64,000 nucleotides of DNA from contig JACPUU010000021.1 of NCBI GenBank assembly GCA_016192075.1, positions 219,416 through 283,415 of the forward strand, in the 5' to 3' direction. The position numbers and the translations under genes were made by a program. The stretch comes from Bacteroidota bacterium. Lineage in GTDB: Bacteria; Bacteroidota; Bacteroidia; Flavobacteriales_D; Crocinitomicaceae. Positions 42,350 through 51,849 of the stretch are shown here, piece by piece. The notes beneath the pieces were generated by a model that saw nothing but the letters and a program-made list of their open reading frames with translations, made no database searches and was not told the DNA's origin. Positions within the stretch are counted from its first letter, which is position 1. The number at the start of each line of letters is the position of its first letter.

Positions 42350-43375
42350 TTATCTTCTGCGTTTAAAAAGTGCAAAATCAAGGTTTGCAAATTCCAGTGA
42401 AAATTCCAGCCCGCCGGTGCGCGCATATTGACCGAATTTGGAAACCGTAATATCGTAGGATACACCAAATTTAAAACTGCTCCATTGCACATAAATCATG
42501 GGGCTCACAGCATCACCGTAACGCATGGCCAAACCACCCATTACATAAGCATCCCGATTCAGCCCCGTGGTTTTACCACCGCTTGAAATACGATAGCGCA
42601 GCAAAGCCCCGAAAAGGGTTTCATTGTGCGGCCCCTGAATAAACTCATTGAAAAAAGCCTCTACCCCTACTGATGTTCCCGGAAAATCTTTCAGAAAAGA
42701 AGTATGTATAACCAGTTTTGAATAGAGCTGTTCAGTAAACCCAATACGATACGTCATCTCTGGTGTATTAGCGTGGAAATAAGCAACACCCAATTTAAAC
42801 TCGGTGGCATCATCCCTGGTAAATCCAATTTTTTGATTTCCATAACGGTAAAACAAACCGGCTGACACCTCAGGATAAATAAAGCTAACCAGGCTGTTTG
42901 ATTCGTGTGAATTCATGGTTGGGTCTAACGCCGTTCCATCAAACTGATTCGGGAAAATAAGTCCGGTAAGATCACCGGTGCGCTGACCTATACCAAACTG
43001 CAACCCGGCTGAAAGGGTGTGCATTTCAGCAACCGGAACAATAGCACTGAAATTAAAAAGCGCCTGCTTGCTGCCAAACTTGCTGTCACCGCCAATATCA
43101 TTGTACAACTGAACCCCAAAACCAATATGCGCTTTATTGCCGCGTTTTGGTTTGAAAAAATTCATGTCAGCAGCAATGGATGTTGTAAAAAATTTGGTGC
43201 CTGAATTAACCCATTGGTTTTTGTGATTAACCGTTACACGCTCCCACCCGTTAAACATGCCGGTTGCTGCCGGATTGATCAACATAGGCGTTTGCTGTGA
43301 CTGGGTAAAGTGAATGTCTTGCGCTACGGCACAAAAACCCGTCAGTAAAACTGAAAAAACGAGTGCTTTTTTCAT
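42350..43375 (-). CDS. PorP/SprF family outer-membrane protein (partner of the CotH protein)
   Basis: 341 residues. Signal peptide MKKALVFSVLLTGFCAVAQ, family signature HFTQSQQTPMLINPAATGMF, then barrel strands to the end (LEFANLDFALFKRRR). It starts two bases after the stop of the CotH/CHU_C gene on the same strand, an arrangement identical to the two other substrate/PorP-SprF pairs of this window. The signature has Q-T-P-M-L-I-N-P-A in place of Q-Y-x-F-N-x-x-F-N-P-A, marking a different subgroup of the family. Confidence 0.92.
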   Translation of the reverse strand: MKKALVFSVLLTGFCAVAQDIHFTQSQQTPMLINPAATGMFNGWERVTVNHKNQWVNSGTKFFTTSIAADMNFFKPKRGNKAHIGFGVQLYNDIGGDSKFGSKQALFNFSAIVPVAEMHTLSAGLQFGIGQRTGDLTGLIFPNQFDGTALDPTMNSHESNSLVSFIYPEVSAGLFYRYGNQKIGFTRDDATEFKLGVAYFHANTPEMTYRIGFTEQLYSKLVIHTSFLKDFPGTSVGVEAFFNEFIQGPHNETLFGALLRYRISSGGKTTGLNRDAYVMGGLAMRYGDAVSPMIYVQWSSFKFGVSYDITVSKFGQYARTGGLEFSLEFANLDFALFKRRR

Positions 43376-43377
43376 CG

Positions 43378-45903
43378 CTATCGGATTACGGTTATGTTAC
43401 CCGTTTTTTTGATAGGCCCCGTTTCATCCAGCACATAGGTGACTGTATACGAGTAGATGCCTGAATTAACCAACTTGTTTTGATAGTAGCCATCCCAATA
43501 CTGATATGGTTCACTGCTGCTGCTTTTAAACACCATATTTCCCCAACGGTCATAAATGCTCAGCTCGTATGAAATAACATCGTATCCGGCAAAGAACAGA
43601 AGCAGGTCGTTGTTGCTATCAGCATTTGGTGAAAAGGCATTTGGCATGTGAAAACCAGTATAGGTACTTGGATTCGGAACTCCCGGCGGTGGTGGCGGAA
43701 CAACCACAATTTCTGTAAAGTGGGCAATGATTGAATCATTCATAGTCAGGTTCAGTGTATCGTTTAAGCTGTCTGCATTCATAAACGTGTGGTTGGTAGA
43801 CTCCCAATAATCAAATTCATACCCGGTAAATGCATTGGCTTTAAAGAGGGTATTGATGTTTCCGTAATACAGGCCGGTCCATGGATAATAAGGAACCCAC
43901 TCTGAATTCACTTTCACCTCACCAGCGCCGGCAGGATCTACATTCACCACAAGGTCAAACGGCCCTGTAAGATCATAGCAATCAACCATACCCGAACTGA
44001 TAGCTGCACAGCGTGCATCAATGTAATCTTTCAGTGTTTGAACATTGGCCTGCCATCCGGCAACGGTACCACCCCACTTGGTTGTCTGACCAGCCATTTC
44101 AGGTGTCATAACGGCCACCATACTGTCAAGAATTGCATGCATTTGCGGGCATGAAAAAACACCGTTTGAAAGATCTGCATAGCGGGTAATATACTCCTGC
44201 TGAAATTCTGCATTCGCCATCAGTGCATTCAAAATGGTGATGTGTCCTTCGGGGTCTGACCCGCCCGAGAGTGTTTCAACGTTACATGGGTCAGCATCAG
44301 GCGCAGTACTTGGCACGCCGGTGTAATTGATGTAATGACCAAATGTGGCATCGTTGTCCCAAAGGGCGTAACGCCAGGTTTTTTTATCACCAAGCGGGTT
44401 GTTTCCTTTCCACCAGGCGGTATTCCAGTTAAGCCAGTCAGACGTAACCACGTATGAATTTAACACTACGTAATCAATCAAACTGCCCACGTTGTATTTG
44501 GTTTTTACATATTCATAATTGGCCGTAATAGACATGTCGTTGGTGGTGATGTATGTGTATAAATCATTCCACTCTGTCATGGCCGGATCACCGTATTCAG
44601 CCCAGGTACCGCCCCAGGTTTTGATGAATTCAATTTCGTATTTTCCCTGGTTGTAATAGTGACTTGTAAAATCATGATCATCTACTTTTTCACGCACATC
44701 GTAAAGGCCCCAATACTGTCCGTCAACATACAACACCATGAAGGCAGCAGTACGTTCATCAAGTCTCAGATCACCAATAGCAGAAATGGTGTGTACATAG
44801 GCATCGCGAATATGCGCACCACCTGAAGCCGGATAGTTGTCATTTGCAGCTGCTTTTACAATCAGTTTCTGAAATTCATCACGGTCTTTTGCGGCATAAA
44901 TCTGGTCATGAACGGCATAATTGATCCCGTATTCATCACGCATTACAAAGTCAAATCCGCGCTGATCATAACTCCACGAGTCATTCCCGTGTTTGTTGTA
45001 ATAACCTTCGCCTTCATCCACAAGTGCACCGGCCTCATCAAAAAGTTCAAAGGCGCCGTCAAAATTATTGCTGAATGCACCCGGGGCCACGTCATTTAAA
45101 AAATCAGTCACTTCATCACCGCAAATAGACATTACCGGAACGGTGTGCGGGCTGTTAATGAAATAGGTATTGGTTTCTACAAAACTTGCAGGAGTGCCAG
45201 GTGTTGATGAAAAGCAGCGCGCCCTCAAAACCGACGTGGCACTGATATTTACCGGACCTGCATAAACGGTTGAAGAAGTTGTTGGTGTTGTTCCATCAGT
45301 TGTATAATAAATGGTAGCTGAACCGTCTGTTGTAGAAATGGTAACGTTTTGCGAGCCGCTGTAAAACCCACCTGCAACACTCAGGGTTGGCGTTGCTGTA
45401 TAATAATTCATTGCACCGGTATTAGCGGCGTTAGGTGTTGGTGTGGTAAACAAACTCCAGGTACCTGCACCGTCTGTTGTTCTTCCATAAGAATGATCTT
45501 TTTGAGTCATCTTGGTCATGGTAAGACTGTCAATAACCAGGCCAGACGGCGATGTTAAAATGATGGCTTCATTTTTTGTTTGTGTCAGTGTAAACCCGGC
45601 GTGAACCTGCGCTCCACTCAATACACCCCTGCCAGAAAAAAAGACTACGGCATAACCGCCTGCTGGAACGCTTGCGCCTGCTGGTATTTCCCATTTCTGC
45701 AGGTTGTTATCATTGTCAGACAGAAAAAAGCCGCTCAGGTCATAGGCAGATGCACCGGAGTTGTAAAACTCCACCCAATCTTCTCTCAACCCAAAGGCAT
45801 CAACTGGTCCGGAAGCATTTGAACACGAATATTCATTGATTTTAACCTGGGCATAAACTGATACAGAAAGGGTAAATGCAAGGCAAAGTAGTATTTTTTT
45901 CAT
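43378..45903 (-). CDS. Secreted CotH-family protein with lamin-tail, CHB_HEX and gliding-motility C-terminal domains
   Basis: 841 residues, in order: signal peptide (MKKILLCLAFTLSVSVYAQ); lamin tail domain at about 20-135 (WVEFYNSGASAYDLSGFFLS); chitobiase C-terminal-like domain at about 168-245 (ATIYYTTDGTTPTTSSTVYA); CotH kinase-like domain at about 255-655 with the HGNDSWSYDQRGFDF, YGLYDVREKVDDHDF and LWDNDATFGHY segments; a beta domain near 660-730; CHU_C at about 745-841 (MPNAFSPNADSNNDLLLFFA). CotH proteins are atypical kinases that phosphorylate secreted proteins (Bacillus spore coat CotB/CotG). Here the enzyme would be exported by the T9SS and act on the cell surface. The second domain may bind sugars. 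It forms an operon with the PorP/SprF gene. Confidence 0.88.
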   Translation of the reverse strand: MKKILLCLAFTLSVSVYAQVKINEYSCSNASGPVDAFGLREDWVEFYNSGASAYDLSGFFLSDNDNNLQKWEIPAGASVPAGGYAVVFFSGRGVLSGAQVHAGFTLTQTKNEAIILTSPSGLVIDSLTMTKMTQKDHSYGRTTDGAGTWSLFTTPTPNAANTGAMNYYTATPTLSVAGGFYSGSQNVTISTTDGSATIYYTTDGTTPTTSSTVYAGPVNISATSVLRARCFSSTPGTPASFVETNTYFINSPHTVPVMSICGDEVTDFLNDVAPGAFSNNFDGAFELFDEAGALVDEGEGYYNKHGNDSWSYDQRGFDFVMRDEYGINYAVHDQIYAAKDRDEFQKLIVKAAANDNYPASGGAHIRDAYVHTISAIGDLRLDERTAAFMVLYVDGQYWGLYDVREKVDDHDFTSHYYNQGKYEIEFIKTWGGTWAEYGDPAMTEWNDLYTYITTNDMSITANYEYVKTKYNVGSLIDYVVLNSYVVTSDWLNWNTAWWKGNNPLGDKKTWRYALWDNDATFGHYINYTGVPSTAPDADPCNVETLSGGSDPEGHITILNALMANAEFQQEYITRYADLSNGVFSCPQMHAILDSMVAVMTPEMAGQTTKWGGTVAGWQANVQTLKDYIDARCAAISSGMVDCYDLTGPFDLVVNVDPAGAGEVKVNSEWVPYYPWTGLYYGNINTLFKANAFTGYEFDYWESTNHTFMNADSLNDTLNLTMNDSIIAHFTEIVVVPPPPPGVPNPSTYTGFHMPNAFSPNADSNNDLLLFFAGYDVISYELSIYDRWGNMVFKSSSSEPYQYWDGYYQNKLVNSGIYSYTVTYVLDETGPIKKTGNITVIR

Positions 45904-46132
45904 ACGTTTAAGTATACGTTAACAATACGTAACGGGAGTGCTAAAGGTTGACCGGAGAAATCAAAATTCCGGTTGTTTTTGGCTTCAGCATGTCAGATAT
46001 CCCTGCCTAAATTAATCAATATTCCCGTTAATCCCCCATTTTCACTACGTTTTTTTAAGTTTTGACAACTCTTGGAATGCCAACCCGCACCCGAAATATT
46101 AACCTGATCTTACTATTCTGTTAATTTATTCT

Positions 46133-46140
46133 TACGTTTG
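46133..46140 (+). promoter_or_regulatory. Bacteroidota -7 box (TACGTTTG)
   Basis: Perfect TAnnTTTG match 49 bases before the lipoprotein ATG, in the gap between divergent genes. Confidence 0.45.
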
Positions 46141-46188
46141 CCGTGACACGACTGTGCTCAGCTAAATTTCACAACGAATATTATTTTT

Positions 46189-46575
46189 ATGCGGATTGTT
46201 CTGATTGCCCTTATTTGCTCTACTGTTCTGCTTGCCTGCAATAAAGAAGCAGGGCGCGGTGGAACGTCATCCCTTACCGGAAACGTTCACGTTTATGATA
46301 TCAACGGTGTTGGTGATACAATTGGTGAGTATGACGGTATGGACGAAGATGTTTTCATTATTTACGGTGATGCCGACAATACCTACGACGACAAATTTGC
46401 CTGCAGTTATGACGGAAGCTATCGGTTTGATTACCTGACCCCGGGCACGTATAAAGTATTTGCTTACTCCCGTTGTGACACCTGTGATGATGGTGTGAAA
46501 CCGGTTTTCAAAACCGTTGAAGTGACTGAGAAAAAAACAGAATACACCGTTCCTGATCTGAATATTCTGAAATAA
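46189..46575 (+). CDS. Lipoprotein of unknown function
   Basis: 128 residues with lipobox LLAC (Cys17) after MRIVLIALICSTVL. The mature part is a small beta-rich domain: GNVHVYDINGVGDTIGEYDG, DGSYRFDYLTPGTYKVFAYS, and VEVTEKKTEYTVPDL, in the style of carboxypeptidase-regulatory or SpaA-like beta sandwiches (the pattern Y-x-F-x-x-L-x-P-G-x-Y-x-V is typical). It is followed two bases later by a DUF2490 gene, so the two are one operon. An outer-membrane lipoprotein with an unknown partner is the most that can be said. Confidence 0.7.
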   Translation: MRIVLIALICSTVLLACNKEAGRGGTSSLTGNVHVYDINGVGDTIGEYDGMDEDVFIIYGDADNTYDDKFACSYDGSYRFDYLTPGTYKVFAYSRCDTCDDGVKPVFKTVEVTEKKTEYTVPDLNILK

Positions 46576-46577
46576 GT

Positions 46578-47291
46578 ATGCGCGCGTTTTTTGTATTGAC
46601 GGCCCTGGTTTTTACTACTTGCTCGTATGCACAGTACCAGGATGCCAATTTGTGGACCTCAGCAGCTGTTAATGCAGACCTCACCAAAAAAATGGCTGTC
46701 AGCTACAGTACTGAGCTTCGCCTTTATAAAAACGTTACGTCTATTGATTCTTATATCAACGAATTATCATTCAGTTATGAACCCGTCAAAAACCTGATTA
46801 CAGGAATTGATTACCGCTACAGCCGAAAAAACCAGGAGGCCTATTTTGAAGGGGTTCACCGTGTTGGTGCAGAGGTGTCATACGAACAAAAAATAGATGC
46901 ATTGGGCCTTAGACTTAAAGCACGCGTGCGCTACCAGCTACCGTTCAACTACCTGGGTGTAATCAATGATGCCATTTATCCTGACAACCGCAATGTGATG
47001 CGTTTTAAACTCAGCGCCAAATACCGGCCGGTAAATCTCAAAAAAATTCAGCCCTTTGCAAGCTACGAATTCTATAAGGCTCTAAGCCCAAAAAACCTTT
47101 ATAACCCCATTGACTCATACCGCATAACGGCAGGTGTTTCCTTTGATTTGCCCAAACGTCATTCCATTGATGTTTATTACATGCTGGAGAAAGAGTACAG
47201 ATCAATACCACAACTGAATCACATTTACGGCATTCAATATACCTATGATCTTTTCAAAGATCCGGTTTTTGAAGCACCTGTTTCCAAGTAA
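46578..47291 (+). CDS. DUF2490 outer-membrane protein
   Basis: 237 residues, signal peptide MRAFFVLTALVFTTCSYAQ, then DUF2490 features: LWTSAAVNADLTKKMAVSYS, TELRLYK, DYRYSRKNQEAYFEGVHRVG, and a final strand HIYGIQYTYDLF. DUF2490 proteins form a barrel in the outer membrane; the function is not known. It is preceded by the beta-sandwich lipoprotein (two bases between stop and start). The gap of about 200 bases after it, up to the convergent rnr gene, contains no visible gene. Confidence 0.82.
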   Translation: MRAFFVLTALVFTTCSYAQYQDANLWTSAAVNADLTKKMAVSYSTELRLYKNVTSIDSYINELSFSYEPVKNLITGIDYRYSRKNQEAYFEGVHRVGAEVSYEQKIDALGLRLKARVRYQLPFNYLGVINDAIYPDNRNVMRFKLSAKYRPVNLKKIQPFASYEFYKALSPKNLYNPIDSYRITAGVSFDLPKRHSIDVYYMLEKEYRSIPQLNHIYGIQYTYDLFKDPVFEAPVSK

Positions 47292-47499
47292 TTTCTGCGT
47301 GATTTTACCCTTTGAAATTAATTGCTTTTTGAATTACGAATAGCGGTTATTAATGCGGAATTAGCCCTTACAAATTCTCAGGACTTAGTGTCTCTTATGT
47401 ACTGTTTTCTGAGTCACGGATACCGCCTGATTTAACCCTTTCGGCATTCGCTATTCTTTGTTCACTCCGATATTATTCTAAGACTATAAAATCAGCTAA

Positions 47500-49632
47500 T
47501 CACCCGTTAACAATTTCCAGATCTATTTGCTTTTTAGCCAGGTTTACATTGGCAAGTTTCACCTTTACCTGGTCACCCACATTGAATTCACGGTTGTCAT
47601 TAGCACCCACAACCACATAGTCACGTTCATCAAAATAATAACGGTCGTCTTTCATTGATTTAAGTGAAATCATGCCTTCACAAAAGTTTTCATTGAGCTC
47701 AACAAAAAGGCCCCAATCAGTAAGCCCGGTAATGGTGCCGTCAAAAACCTGGCCCACTTTGTCTTTCAGAAACTGAGCCTGAAAAAACTTGCGCGAACTG
47801 CGCTCAGCCTCCACCGCTTTTCGTTCAGTAATAGAAATGTGTTTGGCCGTTGCACTTAAGTGTGAATGGTGCCTGATTTTGTTTGTGATTACCTCAAACA
47901 AAACCCTGTGGACAACCAGATCAGCATACCGGCGAATGGGTGAAGTAAAATGCGCGTAATGCGTAAATGCCAGCCCGTAATGCCCGATGTTTTTGGTATC
48001 GTATGCGGCTTTTGCCATTGATTTAACTGCCATTTGCTGAACCATGTTATAAGAAGGTTCATCACGCATTTCATCAAAAATACGATTCATCTGGCGGGCA
48101 ATATCCTGCTCATCACGGTAGCTGAACCCCTTGCCGAATTTGGAAATGAAAACCCTGAACTGTTCTACTTTTTCAGGGTCTGGTTTGTCATGCACCCGGT
48201 AGATGTACTGAACGCGTGGCTGACGTTTGGGATCACCCACAAAAAAGCCTACCCTGCGGTTAGCCAGCAACATAAATTCTTCAATCAGTTTATTCGAATC
48301 CTGGATGATTTTCTTAATCACTTTAACCGGTAAACCAGCTTCATTTAATTCAAATCTGACCTCGGTTGACTGTACTTCAAGAGCGCCTTCTTTCAGTCTT
48401 TCTTTGCGCAATTTTTTTGCCAGCTCATCGACAATTAAAATTTCTTTGGCGTAATCACCCTCTCTCGTTTCTATGATCTTCTGAGCCTCTTCATACGTAA
48501 ACCGGCGGGCCGAACGGATTACTGTTTTTCCAAACCATTCATTGACAATTTTAGCGCCGGGTGTTAATTCAAAAACAGCTGAAAAGGTAAATTTATCTTC
48601 ATTTGGCCGCAGTGAACAAACCCCGTTTGAAAGGTGTTCAGGCAGCATGGGAATTACGCGGTCAACCAGGTAAACAGAGTTGCCCCGCACCAGCGCTTCT
48701 TTATCCAGTGCTGAGTCTTCAAGCACATAATGCGCCACATCAGCAATGTGAACACCAATGCTGTAGTTTCCGTTTTCAAGGTATTCAAATGAAATGGCAT
48801 CATCAAAATCTTTGGCATCTACCGGGTCAATGGTAAACGTGAGCACTTTTCTGAAATCACGCCGTGCGCTTATTTCATTTTCAGGCAGGGTGATTGAAAT
48901 TTTATTTGCCTCTTCCATTACCTCATCCGGAAAGGTAAACTTGATGCCATTTGAAATCAGAATAGCTTTCATTTCAGCATCATTGGAGCCGGGATGACCA
49001 AATACCTCAACAATTTCACCAAACGGATTTTTTGCAGATTCAGGCCAGTCTGTTAACCGGGCAACCGCCTTATACCCGCTTTTTCCATCTTTGAGTTTTC
49101 CAATTGGAATAAAAATATCCACATCTATTTTAGGGTCGTCAGGAATTAAAAAAGCCATGTGTTGCTGAACCTCCAGCGTTCCTACAAAAAGACGGTCTTT
49201 ACGTTCAAGTATGTCTACCACCTCTCCTTCCGGTTTACGATCACGTGATTTGGAGGTAATTCTGACACTTACCTTATCTCCATTCAACGCTTTGTTGGTT
49301 GCCCGGGCCGGAATAAAAATGTCATCACGCAATTCTTCCGTAATAACATACGCCGTTCCGCGGTTGGTAAAATCAATAACACCGGTATAGAAATTGGTTT
49401 CTGCCGCATATTTAAAAAGACCTCTTTCAGGTTCATCCAAAAGCCCCTCTTTACGCAGGTCATTTAACAGGGTAAAAACCAGTTTACGAATCTCTTTGTC
49501 GGTAACATTCAATGCTTCCGAAACCTGTTTGTAATTAGCTGTTTTTGATTTATTGGTTTGAAAATAGCGCAGGATAGATTCACGCAGAAACCGGCTTAAT
49601 TTTTGCGCCGGTGATTTTTGTTTTTTGCTCAT
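47500..49632 (-). CDS. rnr: Ribonuclease R
   Basis: 710 residues, typical length for Bacteroidota RNase R. N-terminal helix-turn-helix-like region (1-70), cold-shock domains (about 75-230), the RNB catalytic domain (about 255-600) with TIDPVDAKDFDDAISFEYLE carrying the Mg-binding Asp residues, and a C-terminal S1 domain (about 620-705, GQVFDGTITGLTDWGLFVEL). It degrades structured RNA 3' to 5' in the cytoplasm. The last residues (KKQIDLEIVNG) lack the long Lys-rich tail of the E. coli enzyme. Monocistronic in this context: the ferritin gene is divergent. Confidence 0.95.
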   Translation of the reverse strand: MSKKQKSPAQKLSRFLRESILRYFQTNKSKTANYKQVSEALNVTDKEIRKLVFTLLNDLRKEGLLDEPERGLFKYAAETNFYTGVIDFTNRGTAYVITEELRDDIFIPARATNKALNGDKVSVRITSKSRDRKPEGEVVDILERKDRLFVGTLEVQQHMAFLIPDDPKIDVDIFIPIGKLKDGKSGYKAVARLTDWPESAKNPFGEIVEVFGHPGSNDAEMKAILISNGIKFTFPDEVMEEANKISITLPENEISARRDFRKVLTFTIDPVDAKDFDDAISFEYLENGNYSIGVHIADVAHYVLEDSALDKEALVRGNSVYLVDRVIPMLPEHLSNGVCSLRPNEDKFTFSAVFELTPGAKIVNEWFGKTVIRSARRFTYEEAQKIIETREGDYAKEILIVDELAKKLRKERLKEGALEVQSTEVRFELNEAGLPVKVIKKIIQDSNKLIEEFMLLANRRVGFFVGDPKRQPRVQYIYRVHDKPDPEKVEQFRVFISKFGKGFSYRDEQDIARQMNRIFDEMRDEPSYNMVQQMAVKSMAKAAYDTKNIGHYGLAFTHYAHFTSPIRRYADLVVHRVLFEVITNKIRHHSHLSATAKHISITERKAVEAERSSRKFFQAQFLKDKVGQVFDGTITGLTDWGLFVELNENFCEGMISLKSMKDDRYYFDERDYVVVGANDNREFNVGDQVKVKLANVNLAKKQIDLEIVNG

Positions 49633-49736
49633 TGGCAGATTAATATTCGAAATAAAATTAGGAATAATTTGTTTGAGCGCTTTCTATTTCTCAATTTTCG
49701 ACTAATTTTATCAGTTGAATTCAAAACTGCACAATT

Positions 49737-50255
49737 GTGAATAAGAAAATCGAAAAAATACTCAATAAACAAATTGAGGCCGAAGCTGTTTCATCACATC
49801 TATACCTGGCCATGGCATCGTGGGCTGAAAACTCAGGGATTAACGGCACGGCAAATTTTCTGTATTTACATGCTGATGAAGAGCGGGTTCACATGCTAAA
49901 ACTTATCAAGTTTGTGAATGAGCGCGGCGGCAAAGCTGTAATACCTGCTATTCCTGCACCAAAACAAAACTTTGAATCACTGACAGATGTGTTCAGCCGC
50001 TTGCTGGAGCATGAGCTGATGGTGACCAACATGATCAATGAAGTAGTTTTTGTATGCCTTCAGGAGAAAGATTATACCACCCATAACTTTATGCAATGGT
50101 ATGTGGCCGAGCAGCTTGAAGAAGAGGCCCTGGCACGCAACATTCTCGACAAACTGAAAATGATTGGCAGTGACAAAGGCGGACTTTACCTGTTTGACCG
50201 TGATATTGAATCATTTCAGGTTGGTAATAAAGCAGGTGCAGCCAGTCCTAAATAG
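49737..50255 (+). CDS. Non-haem ferritin
   Basis: 172 residues from a GTG start (no closer ATG in frame fits the family). The ferroxidase centre is visible: Glu in LNKQIEAEAVSSHLYLAMA, EERVH with Glu and His at about 50-53, and Glu in the helix WYVAEQLEEEALARN. Length and composition match bacterial FtnA-type ferritins, 24-mers that store iron in the cytoplasm. It is 45 bases before the YfiR-like gene, close enough for a common transcript, though the functional link would be loose. Confidence 0.93.
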   Translation: MNKKIEKILNKQIEAEAVSSHLYLAMASWAENSGINGTANFLYLHADEERVHMLKLIKFVNERGGKAVIPAIPAPKQNFESLTDVFSRLLEHELMVTNMINEVVFVCLQEKDYTTHNFMQWYVAEQLEEEALARNILDKLKMIGSDKGGLYLFDRDIESFQVGNKAGAASPK

Positions 50256-50300
50256 TTTTGGCACAATTTTAGTAAACTCCATCAGCATCAAATATCCTTT

Positions 50301-50840
50301 TTGAGCAAACGAATTTACATAGCGCTTCTTGCCATTGTCCTCATCAGTTGGGCAGACAAATCTGTTATGCTCACCCAGGTAAAGGATACCCGTTCAGTAG
50401 CCAAGGCGCTGTTCATCTATAATTTTGCTACACTCATTGACTGGCCTGAAGATTACCGAAAAGGCAATTTTGTAATTGGTGTTTTAGCCACCAGTAATGA
50501 TGTTTACAATGAGTTAAATACCAAATACAAGGGAAAATCTATCGGCAGCCAGGAAATTGTTGTGCAAAAATATGCCAGCCGCACAGAAATAGACAAGGCA
50601 CATATTTTGTTTATTGGAGAAGATAAAAGTGATCAGATTACATCACTTACTACACAGCTCAAGGCAAAAAGCACGCTGATTGTAACAGAGAAAGAAGGTT
50701 ACCTTTCAAAAGGTGCGGTCATCAACTTTGTGCTGGATGGCAGCAAACAGGCTTACGAAATCAGTAAGCCCAATGCAAAAAAATATAACCTGGTTATTGC
50801 GACCAAATTAACAAGTTTAGCGTACAAGGTAGTGGAATGA
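50301..50840 (+). CDS. YfiR-family (DUF4154) periplasmic protein
   Basis: 179 residues from a TTG start (TTGAGCAAACGAATTTAC). Signal peptide MSKRIYIALLAIVLISWADK, then DUF4154: VAKALFIYNFATLIDWPEDY, FVIGVLATSNDVYNEL, AHILFIGEDKSDQI and STLIVTEKEGYLSKGAVINF. In Pseudomonas, YfiR holds the membrane cyclase YfiN inactive from the periplasmic side. Here it is the first of four tightly spaced genes: it overlaps the next gene by four bases, and the last gene of the operon is a nucleotide cyclase. An analogous periplasmic control of the downstream sensors is plausible inference. The Cys pairs of Pseudomonas YfiR are absent. Confidence 0.85.
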   Translation: MSKRIYIALLAIVLISWADKSVMLTQVKDTRSVAKALFIYNFATLIDWPEDYRKGNFVIGVLATSNDVYNELNTKYKGKSIGSQEIVVQKYASRTEIDKAHILFIGEDKSDQITSLTTQLKAKSTLIVTEKEGYLSKGAVINFVLDGSKQAYEISKPNAKKYNLVIATKLTSLAYKVVE

Positions 50841-51844
50841 GGCTGATTAAAAACATATTGTTTAGTGTGCTGCTAAGTGTTGCAGGTCAGGTGTACGCCC
50901 AGGAGTATACGGCTAAAGCGCATGCCCAGTTCCAGGCTAAAGACTACGATTCAGCCCGTGTGCTGATTGATTATGCCATTCAAACCAACGAAAAATACAA
51001 TTCACAAACCTGGCAGTTACGCGGTTTGATTTACCGCAAACTGGAGTCGCCTGAAAATATCAGTTACCGTGAAGTGGCCATTGAATCATTTATACAGGCC
51101 CGCCAGACAGACACTACACAGATTTACAAGGAAAAAATCAACGAGTACCTCTACAACACCATTATTCGTTATTACAACGATGCTGTAACGTACCTGAACG
51201 AGTTCAAATACACTGATTCTGAAAAAAGTTACCTGATGTTTAAGGCCCGTTACCTGGAACTGATTGATGCAACTAAAAATTTCGCTAACGAGGATATAGA
51301 ATATTACAACGCCCTGGGTGGTGGTTACACCAAACAACTCGGACAACTCTCCGGTAAAGACTATGACATTGTTTTTGCACTGGCCATTAGTGCGCTTGGC
51401 AAGGTGCTGGATGCTGACTCTATGAATTACCTGGCTAACCTGAATGCTGCTGTTATGTATTACAACCGCGGTGCTGACCTGATTGTGAACCAGGATCCTG
51501 AAAACACATCCATTGAAGTGCTGATGGAAAATATTGCCACAGCCGAATCACTTTTTCTGAAGGCCTTGCCATTGATGCAAAAGGCTTACGCCATTAACCC
51601 CACAAATATTGAAGTGCTTGAAGGGCTGTCAGGTATTTATTACAGCTTAAATGACATTGAAAATCACCTGGTTTATCAAACCCAGCTGGACAAAATCAAT
51701 TTGCCTAAATTTTTAGAAATCTATCAAAATAACCCTAATGACAGGGAAAACCTGAGACAGCTCGTTCGTATTTATTCTTCAACTTTGAAAGACGACGCGC
51801 AATATCTCAAATTTAAAACTATCTTAGACCAACTTGGCGGATAG
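50837..51844 (+). CDS. Periplasmic TPR protein of the signalling operon
   Basis: 335 residues, signal peptide MRLIKNILFSVLLSVAGQVY (cleavage near 21), then helical repeats of TPR type at about 25-110 and 215-310 (AKAHAQFQAKDYDSARVLID, MQKAYAINPTNIEVLEGLSG, YYSLNDIENHLVYQTQLDKI). The middle (about 110-210) is also helical. It starts inside the stop codon region of the YfiR-like gene (ATGA overlap) and ends five bases before the phosphatase gene. It likely binds a partner of the operon in the periplasm. No lipobox, so soluble or loosely bound. Confidence 0.8.
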   Translation: MRLIKNILFSVLLSVAGQVYAQEYTAKAHAQFQAKDYDSARVLIDYAIQTNEKYNSQTWQLRGLIYRKLESPENISYREVAIESFIQARQTDTTQIYKEKINEYLYNTIIRYYNDAVTYLNEFKYTDSEKSYLMFKARYLELIDATKNFANEDIEYYNALGGGYTKQLGQLSGKDYDIVFALAISALGKVLDADSMNYLANLNAAVMYYNRGADLIVNQDPENTSIEVLMENIATAESLFLKALPLMQKAYAINPTNIEVLEGLSGIYYSLNDIENHLVYQTQLDKINLPKFLEIYQNNPNDRENLRQLVRIYSSTLKDDAQYLKFKTILDQLGG

Positions 51845-51849
51845 CGTAA

